DNA of 64,000 nucleotides from contig NZ_CP109787.1 in NCBI RefSeq assembly GCF_025857195.1, positions 1,119,501 to 1,183,500 of the forward strand. Reading direction: 5' to 3'. A program made the translations under genes and the position numbers. The notes under the pieces were generated by a model. It was not told where the DNA came from. It did no database searches and was given only the letters and a program-made list of their open reading frames with translations. Every line of letters starts with the position of its first letter. Position 1 is the first letter of the stretch. The DNA is from Leisingera thetidis. Lineage in GTDB: Bacteria; Pseudomonadota; Alphaproteobacteria; Rhodobacterales; Rhodobacteraceae. This document shows, one piece after another, positions 32,594-45,223 of the stretch.

Positions 32594-33952
32594 TCAGGCC
32601 CGGACCGCACGCTCGATGCTGCGTGCGAATTGCAGGAGCCGCGCATCCGAGCCCTTGGGGCCGGTGATATGCAGCCCTGCCGGCATCCCGTCCGAGGAAT
32701 GGCCGAACGGGATCGAGACCGAGGGCAGTTCCATTGGCGGCGTCAGCGTCACCGTGCGCCAGTCTTCGGTGATCTCTGCGTCGCGCAGATCGGCCGAGAA
32801 GGGCAGCCCGGTGGCTGTGGGCCATAGTGCAAAGTCATAACGCTCGAAAAAGGCGGCAACATCCGTCCAGACCCGGGCGCGGGTCTTCTGATAGGCGATC
32901 AGCTCCGCCAGGCTGCGCCCTTCCGCCTGGGCGCAGGCGGTGCGGAAGCTTTCGCCTGCCAGCGCCATGTCCGGCTCCAGCGCCGCCCGGATCTGCAGCG
33001 CGCATTGGCCGCGGATGATGGCGCCATGCGCCAGCAGCGGCGTCAGGGCCGGGGCGTCCTCCGCCACCTGCCAGCCCAGCTCCCGGCACAGCAGCTCAAC
33101 CGGTGCAATCGCCGCCTGCACCGACGGGTCCACGCCGGCGCCGAAGGGGGACAGCGACAGGGACACCCGGCCGGACCCCGGCGCAGGGGCCTGCTCAAGG
33201 CCGGCAAGGTTTGGCAGCTCCTGCCAGAAGCCCAGCGGCTGGCTGGCGGCATTGCCCTGCATCACCTCCAGCATCAGCACCAGATCGCGCACTGTCCGCG
33301 CCATTGGCCCCGGCACCGACAGCCCGTCAAACGGCGCCGGATTCGGCGCATAGGGGATCAGGCCGGAGGTCGGCCGGCAGCCGACGACACCGCACCAGGC
33401 GGCGGGCGTGCGGGTGCTGCCGCCAAGATCGGAGCCGTCGGCCAGCGCCACCATGCCCGCCGCCAGCGCTGCGGCCGCACCGCCGGAACTGCCGGCCACG
33501 CTTTTCTCCGGGTTCAGCGGGTTGCGGGTGGTGCCGGAAACCAGGTTGCTGGTCTGGCCGGAAAGTGTGAATTCCGGCGTGCTGCTCTTGCCGGTGATCA
33601 CCGCGCCGGCCGTCCGTAGCCGCGCCACATGCAGCGCGTCAAAATCCGGCACGTGTTTTTCAAAGCTTCGGGATCCCCAGGTGGTGCGCAGGCCCTTGGT
33701 CTCGAAGCAGTCCTTGATGGCCAGCGGCAGCCCGTGCAGCGGGCCGGCAAAGCGGCCTTCTGCCGCCATTGCATCCAGTTCCGCCGCCCGCGCCTCTGCC
33801 GCCTGCCAATCCAGGGTGACAAACGCGTTGACGGTGCCTTCCCGCGCCTCGGTCTGCGCCTTGTGCGCCGCCAGCACTTCGCGGGCGCTCAGGCTGCGGG
33901 CGCGCAGCAGGGCGGCCATATCCTCGGCGGTGAGCGCGGTGATGTCAGTCAT
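32594..33952 (-). CDS. amidase (amidase signature family)
   Basis: A 452-residue Ser-Ser-Lys amidase. The lysine is in LPLAIKDCF, the serines in the glycine/serine-rich stretch VAGSSGGAAAALAAGM followed by DGSDLGGSTRTPAAWCG. These are the catalytic triad regions of GatA-like amidases, but there is no gatB/gatC context, so it is probably a catabolic amidase acting on an unknown carboxamide. ATG 33952 was chosen from the family start MTDITALTAEDMAALLRAR; GGGAG lies upstream. It faces the preceding plus-strand gene tail to tail. Confidence 0.9.
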   Translation of the reverse strand: MTDITALTAEDMAALLRARSLSAREVLAAHKAQTEAREGTVNAFVTLDWQAAEARAAELDAMAAEGRFAGPLHGLPLAIKDCFETKGLRTTWGSRSFEKHVPDFDALHVARLRTAGAVITGKSSTPEFTLSGQTSNLVSGTTRNPLNPEKSVAGSSGGAAAALAAGMVALADGSDLGGSTRTPAAWCGVVGCRPTSGLIPYAPNPAPFDGLSVPGPMARTVRDLVLMLEVMQGNAASQPLGFWQELPNLAGLEQAPAPGSGRVSLSLSPFGAGVDPSVQAAIAPVELLCRELGWQVAEDAPALTPLLAHGAIIRGQCALQIRAALEPDMALAGESFRTACAQAEGRSLAELIAYQKTRARVWTDVAAFFERYDFALWPTATGLPFSADLRDAEITEDWRTVTLTPPMELPSVSIPFGHSSDGMPAGLHITGPKGSDARLLQFARSIERAVRA

Positions 33953-34066
33953 GCGGCAGGTCTCCCGGACATTGGCGTGAGCGGCTGCCGTGAAACTAGG
34001 GAGGCGCGGTGGCGGGCTCCGTTCTGAAACCGGCCTCAAAACTGTCCGTCAGCGACCTCGCGCGAC

Positions 34067-34771
34067 TCAGCGGCGCAGCCAGCGGTGCACGGACGCCTTG
34101 CCCCTGCGGCAGGCTTCCTCCAGCCCGGCCCCCTGCGCCAGAAAACAGGCGATGGCGGTGGCCAGGCTGCAGCCGGTGCCGCGTTTCGAAACCGCCAGTC
34201 GCGGTGCCGCAAAAGGGAGAACTGCACCATCCGCCGTGAACAGCAGATCAATGCTCTCGGCACCTGTGCCGTGGCCGCCCTTGACCAGCACCGCCTGCAC
34301 GCCCTGCGCCAGCAGTGCGGCGGCCTGCGCTTCGGTGCCGCCCCGCACTCCGGACAGCGTCTCCAGCTCCGCCAGGTTCGGGGTGGCCAGCAGCGCCCGC
34401 CGCAGCAAGGCGTCAAAACCCTCTGCCTCCATCAGCGTGCCGCCGGAACTCGCCTTCAGCACCGGGTCCAGCACGATCGGCAGATCTTCAGGCAGCGCGG
34501 CGGCTACCGCTTCGGCCACTGCAGCAGAGCCGAGCATCCCGATCTTCGCGGCGCCGGGGGCGGGCGGTGCCGCCAAGGCGGCGCGCGCCTGCTGTGCAAC
34601 GGCCCGAGGCTGGCAAGGATAAACGGCCAGCACAGCGGCATCGGTCTGCACCGTCACTGCAGTGACAACCGGGCGGGCCGTCACACCCAGCTTTGCCGCC
34701 ATCGCGGTATCGCGCGTAATCCCCGCGCCGCCGCTGCTATCGGTGCCGCCAATCGCCAGGACCGCAGTCAT
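34067..34771 (-). CDS. thiD: hydroxymethylpyrimidine/phosphomethylpyrimidine kinase
   Basis: A 234-residue ribokinase-fold kinase that phosphorylates HMP and HMP-P to the pyrophosphate for thiamin synthesis. TAVLAIGGTDSSGGAGI at the N-terminus, VLDPVLKASSGG in the middle and KRGTGCSLATAIACFLAQG near the end are the substrate, magnesium and anion-hole motifs. It is the last gene of the thi operon and overlaps thiF by 4 bp (34768-34771). Confidence 0.93.
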   Translation of the reverse strand: MTAVLAIGGTDSSGGAGITRDTAMAAKLGVTARPVVTAVTVQTDAAVLAVYPCQPRAVAQQARAALAAPPAPGAAKIGMLGSAAVAEAVAAALPEDLPIVLDPVLKASSGGTLMEAEGFDALLRRALLATPNLAELETLSGVRGGTEAQAAALLAQGVQAVLVKGGHGTGAESIDLLFTADGAVLPFAAPRLAVSKRGTGCSLATAIACFLAQGAGLEEACRRGKASVHRWLRR

Positions 34772-35736
34772 GCGCCGCCCCCGGCGGCCAGCAGCGCAAG
34801 GTTGCCATAGCCCGCCTGCTGCAGATCGCGGGCCGCCGCCCAGGCGCGCAGCCCGGTACGGCAGCACAGCACAATCCGGCCACTGTGCGGCAGCCCCGCC
34901 GCCGCCAGATCCGCCCGCGCAATCCGCCGCGCATTGGGGGTGGGCAAACGGGGGGCTTCGGCGGCATCGCGCAGCTCGATCACCGTGTCCCGGTCTGAAA
35001 GATGAGCAGCTGCAACAAAGGGCAGGGCGTCTTCGGGCTCTTCCGCATCATCAAAACGGAAGCTGCTGGCCTGCAGTTGGTCCAGCCGGAAAACAAACAG
35101 CTGCCCCCGCGGCGACGGCTGATGATTCAGCAGCGCCTTCAAGGCCAGCTGCGCCTGCAAGGCACCGATCAGGCCCACGGCCGGCCCCATCACGCCGGCA
35201 GTGGCGCAGGTCGCGGCTTGCGCGGGCAGGTCCGGGAACACCGCGCGCAGCGAAGGCCCGCCGCCGCAGAACCCCCCGGCATAGCCCGATTGCCCCAGCG
35301 CCGAAGCCGAGATCAGGGTTTTGCCCTGCCGCAGGCATTCGTCCGACAGGGTATAGGACACCGCAAAACTGTCCGCCGCATCCACCACCAGATCGGCCCT
35401 GGCCACCATCTCGACCGCATTGGCGGCATCCAGACGGCGCACCATTGCAGTAACCTGCAGGTCCGGATTTGCCGCCAGCAGGTGCCGCCGGGCGCTCTCC
35501 GCCTTGGGCAGGCCAATATCTTCCATGGCGTAAAGCACCTGCCGGTGCAGGTTGCTCTCCTCCACCCTGTCAGCATCCATCACGGTGATCCGGCCCACGC
35601 CGGCGCCGCCCAGATACTGCAGCACCGGGCAGCCCAATCCCCCGGCGCCGACCACCAGCACATGCGACCGGGCCAGCCTTGCCTGCCCTTCGGCGCCGAC
35701 TTCCGGCAGGATCGTCTGGCGGGCGTAGCGGCTCAT
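34768..35736 (-). CDS. thiF: ThiF/MoeB-type adenylyltransferase with C-terminal rhodanese-like domain
   Basis: A 322-residue enzyme that adenylates the C-terminal glycine of ThiS. ATP loop GAGGLGCPVLQYL at 30-42, then DADRVEESNLHRQVLY and VDAADSFAVSY follow the E1 family order. The zinc-binding cysteines of classical ThiF are largely missing. After about residue 235 a rhodanese-like domain follows with the cysteine loop LCCRTGLRAW near the end, so sulfur transfer may be built into the same chain. The start at 35736 overlaps the thiE stop (35733-35736). Confidence 0.9.
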   Translation of the reverse strand: MSRYARQTILPEVGAEGQARLARSHVLVVGAGGLGCPVLQYLGGAGVGRITVMDADRVEESNLHRQVLYAMEDIGLPKAESARRHLLAANPDLQVTAMVRRLDAANAVEMVARADLVVDAADSFAVSYTLSDECLRQGKTLISASALGQSGYAGGFCGGGPSLRAVFPDLPAQAATCATAGVMGPAVGLIGALQAQLALKALLNHQPSPRGQLFVFRLDQLQASSFRFDDAEEPEDALPFVAAAHLSDRDTVIELRDAAEAPRLPTPNARRIARADLAAAGLPHSGRIVLCCRTGLRAWAAARDLQQAGYGNLALLAAGGGA

Positions 35737-36329
35737 GTCCGGCAGGCCTCCACCCATTCGCGGGTGCGGGCCTCGGGGTCGTCCGCCAGCTGGATGTCTG
35801 TCACCACCGCCGCACTGTCGGCGCCCGCGGCAAAGACACCGGGCAGCCGCTCCGGTGTCAGCCCGCCGATGGCCACCAGCGGCGTGTCGCCGGCCATCTG
35901 CTTCCAGCGGCTGACCCGCTCCAGCCCCTGCGGCCCCCATTTCATCTTCTTCAGAAGCGTCGGGTAGACCGGCCCCAGAGCCACGTATTCCGGCCCGAAG
36001 GACAGCGCGCGCTCCAGCTCGCTTTCGTCATGGGTCGACAGGCCGAACCGCACCCCCTTGCGGCGCAGGGCGGCAAAATCCGCGGTGTCCATGTCCTCTT
36101 GCCCGAGGTGGACAAAATTGCAGTTCAGATCCAGCGCCGCCTGCCAGTGGTCGTTCACCACCAGCTGCGCATCATGCACAGCGCAGAAATCGCGGGCACG
36201 GGCAATCTGCCGCCGCATCTCGGTTACAGACTCATCCTTGATGCGCAGCTGCACCAGCTTGACCCCATGCGGCACCAGCAGCTCCAGCCGGCCGACATGA
36301 CCGGTGATCAGGTAGAAACGTTCCATCAT
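35733..36329 (-). CDS. thiE: thiamin phosphate synthase
   Basis: A 198-residue TIM-barrel enzyme that couples HMP-PP with the thiazole phosphate. [11 protein letters not shown] (pyrophosphate loop), [32 protein letters not shown] and [10 protein letters not shown] appear in the usual order. It overlaps thiG upstream and thiF downstream by 4 bp each, so translation is coupled along the operon. Confidence 0.93.
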   Translation of the reverse strand: MMERFYLITGHVGRLELLVPHGVKLVQLRIKDESVTEMRRQIARARDFCAVHDAQLVVNDHWQAALDLNCNFVHLGQEDMDTADFAALRRKGVRFGLSTHDESELERALSFGPEYVALGPVYPTLLKKMKWGPQGLERVSRWKQMAGDTPLVAIGGLTPERLPGVFAAGADSAAVVTDIQLADDPEARTREWVEACRT

Positions 36330-37093
36330 GCAAGCTCCGCCAATCCCAGCACCGGGGTCGAGGGCACCGCCATGTCGCGCGGCTCCATCGGATCGGCCTC
36401 AAAGCCCTGGCGTCCGGCCTCGACGGCGGCCGCCATCGCGCGGGCCATCCCCACGGGGTCGCCTGCCTTGGCCACGGCGGTATTCAGCAGCACCGCGTCC
36501 ATCCCCAACTCCATCGCCTGCGCCGCATCCGAGGGCCGCCCGATGCCGGCATCGACGATCAGCGGCACCCCGGGGAAATGCGCACGCATTGCCCGCAGCG
36601 CATCCGGGTTGCGCAAGCCCTGGCCCGAGCCGATCGGCGCCCCCCAGGGCATCAGCAGCTCGCAGCCCGCCTCCAGCAGCTTGCCGCCCACAACCAGATC
36701 ATCGGTGGTGTAGGGGAAGACCTGGAAGCCTTCATCGCTCAGGATCCGCGCCGCTTCCACCAGCCCGAACACATCCGGCTGCAGAGTGTCGGCATGGCCG
36801 ATCACCTCCAGTTTGATCCAGGGCGTATCAAACAGCTCGCGCGCCATATGGGCGGTGGTCACCGCCTCCTGCACCGAATGGCAGCCGGCCGTATTGGGCA
36901 GGATCCGGCAGCCGCTCTGCCGCAGCCCGTCCCAGAAGCCGGCACCGGAGCCATCGGCGGTCTCGCGGCGCAGGGACACGGTGAGAATCCCGGTGCCGCT
37001 GGATTTCACAGCTTCCGCCAAAATGGCAGGCGACGGATACTGCGCGGTGCCCAGCAGCAGCCGCGAGGCGATCTCTGTTCCGTAGAATTGCAT
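36326..37093 (-). CDS. thiG: thiazole synthase
   Basis: A 255-residue (beta/alpha)8 enzyme that builds the thiazole ring from 1-deoxyxylulose 5-phosphate, dehydroglycine and ThiS thiocarboxylate. The active-site lysine is in [28 protein letters not shown] and [15 protein letters not shown] bind substrate phosphate. The start [20 protein letters not shown] at 37093 is one base after the thiS stop. Confidence 0.95.
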   Translation of the reverse strand: MQFYGTEIASRLLLGTAQYPSPAILAEAVKSSGTGILTVSLRRETADGSGAGFWDGLRQSGCRILPNTAGCHSVQEAVTTAHMARELFDTPWIKLEVIGHADTLQPDVFGLVEAARILSDEGFQVFPYTTDDLVVGGKLLEAGCELLMPWGAPIGSGQGLRNPDALRAMRAHFPGVPLIVDAGIGRPSDAAQAMELGMDAVLLNTAVAKAGDPVGMARAMAAAVEAGRQGFEADPMEPRDMAVPSTPVLGLAELA

Positions 37094-37260
37094 CTCAGCC
37101 TCCCTGCATCGGCGCCAGCACTTCCAGCCGGTCGCCCTCGGCCAGCGGGGTTTCGGCCCGTTTGCCGCGCGCCACGAATGCGCCATTCACGGCGGTGGCG
37201 ACGGCGGGGCTGGCGAACCCCAGTTCGATCAAGGCGGCATCCAACGTATTGCTGGTGATC

Positions 37261-40154
<2,894 letters not shown>

Positions 40155-40194
40155 TCAAACGGTTGCCCCCAAGGGGAGCAATGGACGCTCCTAG

Positions 40195-40306
40195 CTTCCT
40201 ACGCCAGTGTCAACTGGGTCAGGTTCAAAGGGTCGCGCCGCCGGTACGGGTTGCCCCGCACCTGAACGCCTCTCAGTCCCTTGGGCGGGACTCCCCTGCG
40301 TAGCCA
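40195..40306 (-). promoter_or_regulatory. TPP riboswitch (THI element)
   Basis: On the minus strand the conserved aptamer elements appear in order: AGGGGAGTCCC, then ACTGAGAGGCG (pyrimidine-sensing arm), then GAACCTGACCCAGTTGACAC and GGCGTAGGAAGC (pyrophosphate arm and P1). The aptamer precedes thiC, which agrees with feedback repression by thiamin pyrophosphate. An inverted repeat TGCTCCCC/GGGGGCA at about 40163-40181 may be part of the expression platform. Confidence 0.95.
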
Positions 40307-40308
40307 TA

Positions 40309-40338
40309 GGGCTAGGGGAGGCGCAGGGGGTGCGTCAA
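40309..40338 (-). promoter_or_regulatory. candidate thi operon promoter
   Basis: A minus-strand TTGACG (-35, 40333-40338) is followed 17-18 bp later by a weak -10 (CTAGCC or TAGCCC near 40309-40315), which would put the transcript start just at the aptamer 5' end. A poor -10 is common in CarD-dependent bacteria. Confidence 0.4.
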
Positions 40339-40456
40339 CCGGAATCTTTGTAGATTATTTTTTGGCGTTAAGATCAGTTTGATACTGGCCTTATCGGCGG
40401 CATTTCCGCGCAAATCGCTGCATTGCAGCTTTGGTGCTTGATCGGGGGCGGGTGAA

Positions 40457-40466
40457 TTATCTATAA
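40457..40466. promoter_or_regulatory. BioR operator upstream of bioB
   Basis: TTATCTATAA matches the known alphaproteobacterial BioR (GntR-family) operator TTATMKATAA exactly. It lies 55 bp before the bioB start, in the divergent gap between the thi and bio operons. No bioR gene is seen in the window. Confidence 0.85.
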
Positions 40467-40520
40467 AATCGGCAACGCCATCCGCGCATGGCCGACAGGT
40501 ATACGAGAACAGGAGACAGC

Positions 40521-41498
40521 ATGCTGGACGCTGCACCCATCCGCACCGACTGGACCCGCGAGGAAGCGGAAGAGATTTACAACAAGCCTTTCATGGACTT
40601 GCTGTTTCAGGCGCACTCTGTGCACCGGCAGTATTTCGATCCCAACCAGGTGCAGAAATCCAAGCTCCTCAGCATCAAGACCGGCGGCTGCGCCGAAGAC
40701 TGCGCCTATTGCTCTCAGTCGGCGCGCAACGGCGCGCAGCTGTCGGCCTCCAAGCTGATCGAGGTGCAGCGGGTGATCGCCGAGGCAAAGAAAGCCAAGG
40801 AAGGCGGCGCCACCCGCTACTGCATGGGCGCCGCCTGGCGCTCGCCCAAGGACCGCGACATGGCGGCGCTGGAGGCGATGGTGCAGGGGGTCAAGGATCT
40901 GGGCATGGAAACCTGCATGACGCTCGGCATGCTGGACGAGGAACAGGTGTTCCGCCTGCGCGATGCCGGCCTCGACTACTACAACCACAACATCGACACG
41001 TCCGAGCGCTACTACTCCGAGATCATCACTACCCGCACCTTCGCGGATCGGATCGACACCCTGAACCGGGTGCGCGAGGCAGGCATCAAGGTCTGCTCCG
41101 GCGGCATCGTCGGCATGGGTGAGAAACAGCTGGACCGCATCGATATGATGCTGGCGCTTGCCACGCTGGAGGCGCATCCGGATTCGGTGCCGGTCAACAT
41201 GCTGATCCCGATCGCCGACACGCCGCTCGCCAATGTCGAAAAACTGGATCCGATCGAATTCGTCCGTTCCGTGGCTCTGGCCCGCATCCTGATGCCGAAG
41301 TCCCATGTGCGCCTGTCCGCTGGCCGCACTGACATGTCGGACGAGATGCAGGCGATGTGCTTCTTTGCCGGTGCCAACTCGATCTTTGTCGGCGACACCC
41401 TGCTGACCGCGGACAACCCGGAAGAGGACAAGGACCAGCAGCTGTTCGACCGTCTGGGCATCACCGCGATGGCCGTGGGCTGCGACGGCAGCCGCTGA
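40521..41498 (+). CDS. bioB: biotin synthase
   Basis: A 325-residue radical-SAM enzyme that inserts sulfur into dethiobiotin. Cys57, Cys61 and Cys64 ([13 protein letters not shown]) bind the 4Fe-4S cluster; [15 protein letters not shown] and [10 protein letters not shown] are further family blocks. ATG 40521 follows AGGAGA. First gene of the operon, one base overlap with bioF. Confidence 0.97.
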   Translation: MLDAAPIRTDWTREEAEEIYNKPFMDLLFQAHSVHRQYFDPNQVQKSKLLSIKTGGCAEDCAYCSQSARNGAQLSASKLIEVQRVIAEAKKAKEGGATRYCMGAAWRSPKDRDMAALEAMVQGVKDLGMETCMTLGMLDEEQVFRLRDAGLDYYNHNIDTSERYYSEIITTRTFADRIDTLNRVREAGIKVCSGGIVGMGEKQLDRIDMMLALATLEAHPDSVPVNMLIPIADTPLANVEKLDPIEFVRSVALARILMPKSHVRLSAGRTDMSDEMQAMCFFAGANSIFVGDTLLTADNPEEDKDQQLFDRLGITAMAVGCDGSR

Positions 41499-42637
41499 TG
41501 GCGGGCGCCTTCCCCAGGCATGAAATATCGCTGGAAGCGCTGCGCAGCCGCGGGCGCTACCGGCAGCTGATGCCGCGGGACGGGCATGACTTTGCCTCCA
41601 ACGACTATCTGGGGCTGGCGGGCAGCGATGTGCTGCGCGCCGCTGCCGCGGACGCGCTTGCGCGCGGCGTGCCGGTGGGCGCGGGCGGCTCGCGCCTCTT
41701 GCGCGGCAATGACGCGGAACACCAGCGGCTGGAGGCCGAGGCGGCGGCGTTCTTCGGCACCGAAGCGGCTCTGTTCATGGGCGGCGGCTTCAACGCCAAT
41801 CAGGCGATCTTCTCCGCCCTGCCGCAGCAGGGGGATCTGGTGCTTTATGACGCGCTGATCCACGCCAGCACCCATGACGGGATGCGGCTGGGCCGGGCTG
41901 ACACCCGCAGCTTTGCCCATGGTGACGCGAAGGATGCGGCGCGGGTGCTGCAGGGCTGGCGCACGTCCGGCGGCACGGGGCAGGTCTGGATCGCGGTAGA
42001 GGCGGTCTATTCGATGGACGGCGATCTGGCGCCATTGGCGCCGCTGATGGCGCTGGCCGATGCGGAGGGCGCCGTGCTGGTGGTGGACGAGGCGCATTCC
42101 TCAGGCGTGTTCGGCGATCTGGGCCGGGGGCTGGCGCACGGGATCGCGCACCGCCCCAACGTATTGTCCCTGCACACCTGCGGCAAGGCGCTGGGCGTTT
42201 CCGGCGCGCTGATCTGCGGCCAGCGGGTGCTGATCGAAACGCTGATCAACAAGGCGCGCGGGTTTATCTTTGCGACCGCTCCGTCGCCGCTGAATGCGGC
42301 GCTGGTGAGGGCGGCGCTGCGCGAGCTGCAGGACAATCCGGCCCGGCGCGAACAGGCGTGGGAGGGGATCAGCCACGCACAAGCCGAGGCCGGGCGCCTG
42401 TGCGGGCTGGACGGCTTTCACAGCCAGATCCTGCCGGTGGTGATCGGCGATGACAAGCGCACGATGGCGCTGGCCTCCCGGATGCAGGGCCACGGCTATG
42501 ACATCCGCGGCATCCGCCCGCCGACGGTGCCGCGCGGCACCTCGCGGCTGCGGCTGTCTGTTACTTTGAATACAGGGCTGGAGGTCATCACCGCGATGTT
42601 CACCGACCTCGCCCGGGAAATGGAGGCAAGGACATGA
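41498..42637 (+). CDS. bioF: 8-amino-7-oxononanoate synthase
   Basis: A 379-residue alpha-oxoamine synthase that condenses pimeloyl-ACP/CoA with L-alanine. FASNDYLGLAG near the N-terminus, VVDEAHSSGVFG (PLP-binding Asp/His) and LHTCGKALGVSGA (PLP lysine) are visible. The ATG at 41498 shares one base with the bioB stop and the long open frame upstream is not used. It overlaps bioD by 4 bp. Confidence 0.95.
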   Translation: MAGAFPRHEISLEALRSRGRYRQLMPRDGHDFASNDYLGLAGSDVLRAAAADALARGVPVGAGGSRLLRGNDAEHQRLEAEAAAFFGTEAALFMGGGFNANQAIFSALPQQGDLVLYDALIHASTHDGMRLGRADTRSFAHGDAKDAARVLQGWRTSGGTGQVWIAVEAVYSMDGDLAPLAPLMALADAEGAVLVVDEAHSSGVFGDLGRGLAHGIAHRPNVLSLHTCGKALGVSGALICGQRVLIETLINKARGFIFATAPSPLNAALVRAALRELQDNPARREQAWEGISHAQAEAGRLCGLDGFHSQILPVVIGDDKRTMALASRMQGHGYDIRGIRPPTVPRGTSRLRLSVTLNTGLEVITAMFTDLAREMEART

Positions 42638-43311
42638 GCGCGCTGATCGTGACCGGGACCGATACAGGCATCGGCAAGACCATCTTCTCCGCAGGACTGG
42701 TGCAGGCGCTGGACGCGACCTACTGGAAGCCGGTGCAATCGGGGCTGGAGGAGGAGACCGACAGCCAGATCGTCTCGCGCCTGTCCGGCCGCCCGGCGCT
42801 GCCCGAAGGGTACTTGCTGAAACTGCCCGCCTCGCCGCATCTGTCGGCCGAGGCCGAAGGGGTGGAGATCGACCCGGAGACGCTGGAGCTGCCGCAAGTG
42901 GAGGGCGTGCTGGTGGCCGAGGGCGCCGGCGGCCTGATGGTGCCCCTGAACCGCAGGGAACTGTATCTGGATCTCTTTGCCCGCTGGGACAAGCCGGTGA
43001 TCCTGTGCGCGCGCACCCAGCTGGGAACGATCAATCACACACTCCTGTCGCTGAAGGCGCTGCGCGATGCGGGCTGCGCGGTGGTCGGCGTGGTCTTCAT
43101 CGGCAACCCGGAGCCGGAGGTGGAGGAGACCATCTGCCAGTTCGCCCATGTGGCGCATCTGGGGCGGCTGCCGTATATCGAAGCGCTGCGGATCGCGTCC
43201 GGCTCCGGCAGCGACAGCGGCACTCCGCAGCCGCGCAGGGAATCGGAAGCCCTGGCCGAGGCCTTTGCCGAAAACATCCATCTCGACCTGATCCGGGAGG
43301 CGCTGGCATGA
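42634..43311 (+). CDS. bioD: dethiobiotin synthetase
   Basis: A 225-residue ATP-dependent carboxylase. P-loop GTDTGIGKT at residues 8-16; YWKPVQSGLEEETD binds the diaminopelargonate, and VAEGAGGLMVPLNR carries the second nucleotide/metal loop. It starts inside the bioF stop (ATGA) and ends inside the bioA start. GGAGG lies before the ATG. Confidence 0.95.
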   Translation: MSALIVTGTDTGIGKTIFSAGLVQALDATYWKPVQSGLEEETDSQIVSRLSGRPALPEGYLLKLPASPHLSAEAEGVEIDPETLELPQVEGVLVAEGAGGLMVPLNRRELYLDLFARWDKPVILCARTQLGTINHTLLSLKALRDAGCAVVGVVFIGNPEPEVEETICQFAHVAHLGRLPYIEALRIASGSGSDSGTPQPRRESEALAEAFAENIHLDLIREALA

Positions 43312-44606
43312 GCGCATCCGGCCTCACCCAGCTGGAGTTCGACCAGCAGCACCTCTGGCACCCTTACACCAATGTGGCCAAGCCCGGCCCGACCTTTGTG
43401 GTGAAGGAGAGCGAGGGCGTGCATATCACGCTGGACGACGGCACAAGGCTGATCGACGCCATGTCGTCGTGGTGGTGCATGATGCACGGCCACAGGAACC
43501 CGGCGATCACCAAGGCGATTCATGACCAGCTAGACACCCTTCCGCATGTGATGTTCGGCGGGCTGACCCATGATCCGGCCATCGACCTGGGCCGCAAGCT
43601 GCTGGAGATCACGCCGGACAGCCTGCGCCGCATCTTCTACTGCGACTCGGGATCGGTCTCGGTCGAGGTGGCGATGAAAATGGCGGTGCAGTACCAGCAT
43701 GCCATCGGCCAGCCGCAGCGGCAGCAGTTCGCCACCATCCGCTCCGGCTATCACGGCGACACCTGGAAGGCGATGAGCGTCTGCGACCCCGACACCGGCA
43801 TGCACCACCTGTTCCAGGGCGCGCTGAGCGTGCAGCATTTCGTGTCCCGCCCGCCGGTCCGCATCCACGAGGGCTGGGTGGACGATCCGGCCCGGAACGG
43901 GCTGGGCGAGTTGCGCCGGGTGCTGGAAGCCAACGCGCAGAAGATCGCCGCCTTCATCCTGGAGCCCGTCGTGCAGGGCACCGGCGGCATGTATTTCTAC
44001 CACCCTGAATACCTCAATCAGGCCCGCGCCCTGTGCGACGAGCTGGGCATCCTGCTGATCTTTGACGAGATCGCCACCGGCTTCGGCCGCACGGGGGAGC
44101 TGTTCGCCACCGGGTTCTGCAGCGTCGAGCCGGATATCATCTGTCTCGGCAAGGGGCTGACCGGCGGCCATATCTCATTCGCCTGCACCATGACCAATGA
44201 CCGCGTGGCGGAGGGCATCGGCGGCGGCAATCCCGGCCTGTTCATGCACGGCCCGACCTACATGGGCAACCCGCTGGCCTGCGCCGCGGCCAAGGCCTCG
44301 CTGGATCTGCTGACCGGGCAGGACTGGCGCGGCACGGTGGCGGCGATCGGGGAGCAGATGGCGGCGGAGCTGGCCCCGGCACGCGATCTGCCCAATGTCC
44401 GGGATGTGCGGGTTCTGGGCGCCATCGGGGTGATCGAGATGAAGCACCGGGTCTCGGCCGATGAGGCGCATGCCCGCGCGCATGAGATGGGCGTGTTCCT
44501 GCGCCCCTTCGGCTGCAACATCTACACGATGCCGCCGTTCATCACCTCGCCGGATCAGCTGAGCGAAATCACCGCAGGCATGCTGCGGCTGGCGCGGGAG
44601 CTGTAA
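43308..44606 (+). CDS. bioA: adenosylmethionine-8-amino-7-oxononanoate aminotransferase
   Basis: A 432-residue class III aminotransferase that uses S-adenosylmethionine as amino donor. The substrate motif SSWWCMMHGHRNP near residue 45-57 distinguishes it from other class III enzymes; FDEIATGFGRTG and CLGKGLTGGHIS contain the PLP Asp and Lys. Start ATG 43308 overlaps the bioD stop by 4 bp. Confidence 0.96.
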   Translation: MSASGLTQLEFDQQHLWHPYTNVAKPGPTFVVKESEGVHITLDDGTRLIDAMSSWWCMMHGHRNPAITKAIHDQLDTLPHVMFGGLTHDPAIDLGRKLLEITPDSLRRIFYCDSGSVSVEVAMKMAVQYQHAIGQPQRQQFATIRSGYHGDTWKAMSVCDPDTGMHHLFQGALSVQHFVSRPPVRIHEGWVDDPARNGLGELRRVLEANAQKIAAFILEPVVQGTGGMYFYHPEYLNQARALCDELGILLIFDEIATGFGRTGELFATGFCSVEPDIICLGKGLTGGHISFACTMTNDRVAEGIGGGNPGLFMHGPTYMGNPLACAAAKASLDLLTGQDWRGTVAAIGEQMAAELAPARDLPNVRDVRVLGAIGVIEMKHRVSADEAHARAHEMGVFLRPFGCNIYTMPPFITSPDQLSEITAGMLRLAREL

Positions 44607-44608
44607 GA

Positions 44609-45223
44609 ATGGACTTCCGCTGGCTCAAACAGGACAGCGCATCCGAGGCCATCGTGGTCTTCGGGGGCTGGGCCGTGGGGCCGGAGGTGTTCCGGCACCT
44701 GGCCGGGCCGCAGGACGTGCTGTTTGCCGGCGATTACACCGGTTTGAACGCCGAACTGCCGGATCTGTCCGGCTATGAGCGCGTGCGCTTGCTGGCCTGG
44801 TCCTTTGGCGTGGCGGCCTATGCCCACTGGCAGCAGGGGCGCCCTGATCCGTTCCAGCGCAAGGCGGCGGTGAATGGCAGCCTGCAGCCGGTGAACCGCG
44901 GCGCGGGCATCCCGCCTGCGGTCTTCCGCCGGACAATGGAAACACTGAGCCCGGACGCATTCCAGCAGTTTCTGGCCCGTGTCTTCGGCGCTCCGCAGGA
45001 AACGGAGATGCTGGATGTGGAGGCGCGCCGGACCGAGCTGCTGGCGGTGGAGCAGCGCGGGGACGCGCCGCGGATGCGGTTCGACCGGGTCTGGATCAGC
45101 TCCGGCGACAAGATCTTTCCGCCGGCAAACCTGACCCGTGCCTGGGCGGGGCAGAATGTCTCTTATATCGAGGCGCCGCATGCGCCGTTTGACCGGTTCG
45201 CGGATTGGGAGGCACTGTTCTGA
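44609..45223 (+). CDS. bioG: pimeloyl-ACP methyl ester carboxylesterase BioG
   Basis: A 204-residue DUF452 alpha/beta hydrolase that frees pimeloyl-ACP from its methyl ester, closing the BioC pathway. The nucleophile Ser65 is in LLAWSFGVAA; SSGDKIFPP and EAPHAPFDRF hold the acid and histidine. The gene is 2 bp after bioA and overlaps bioC by one base. It replaces the BioH of E. coli. Confidence 0.9.
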   Translation: MDFRWLKQDSASEAIVVFGGWAVGPEVFRHLAGPQDVLFAGDYTGLNAELPDLSGYERVRLLAWSFGVAAYAHWQQGRPDPFQRKAAVNGSLQPVNRGAGIPPAVFRRTMETLSPDAFQQFLARVFGAPQETEMLDVEARRTELLAVEQRGDAPRMRFDRVWISSGDKIFPPANLTRAWAGQNVSYIEAPHAPFDRFADWEALF

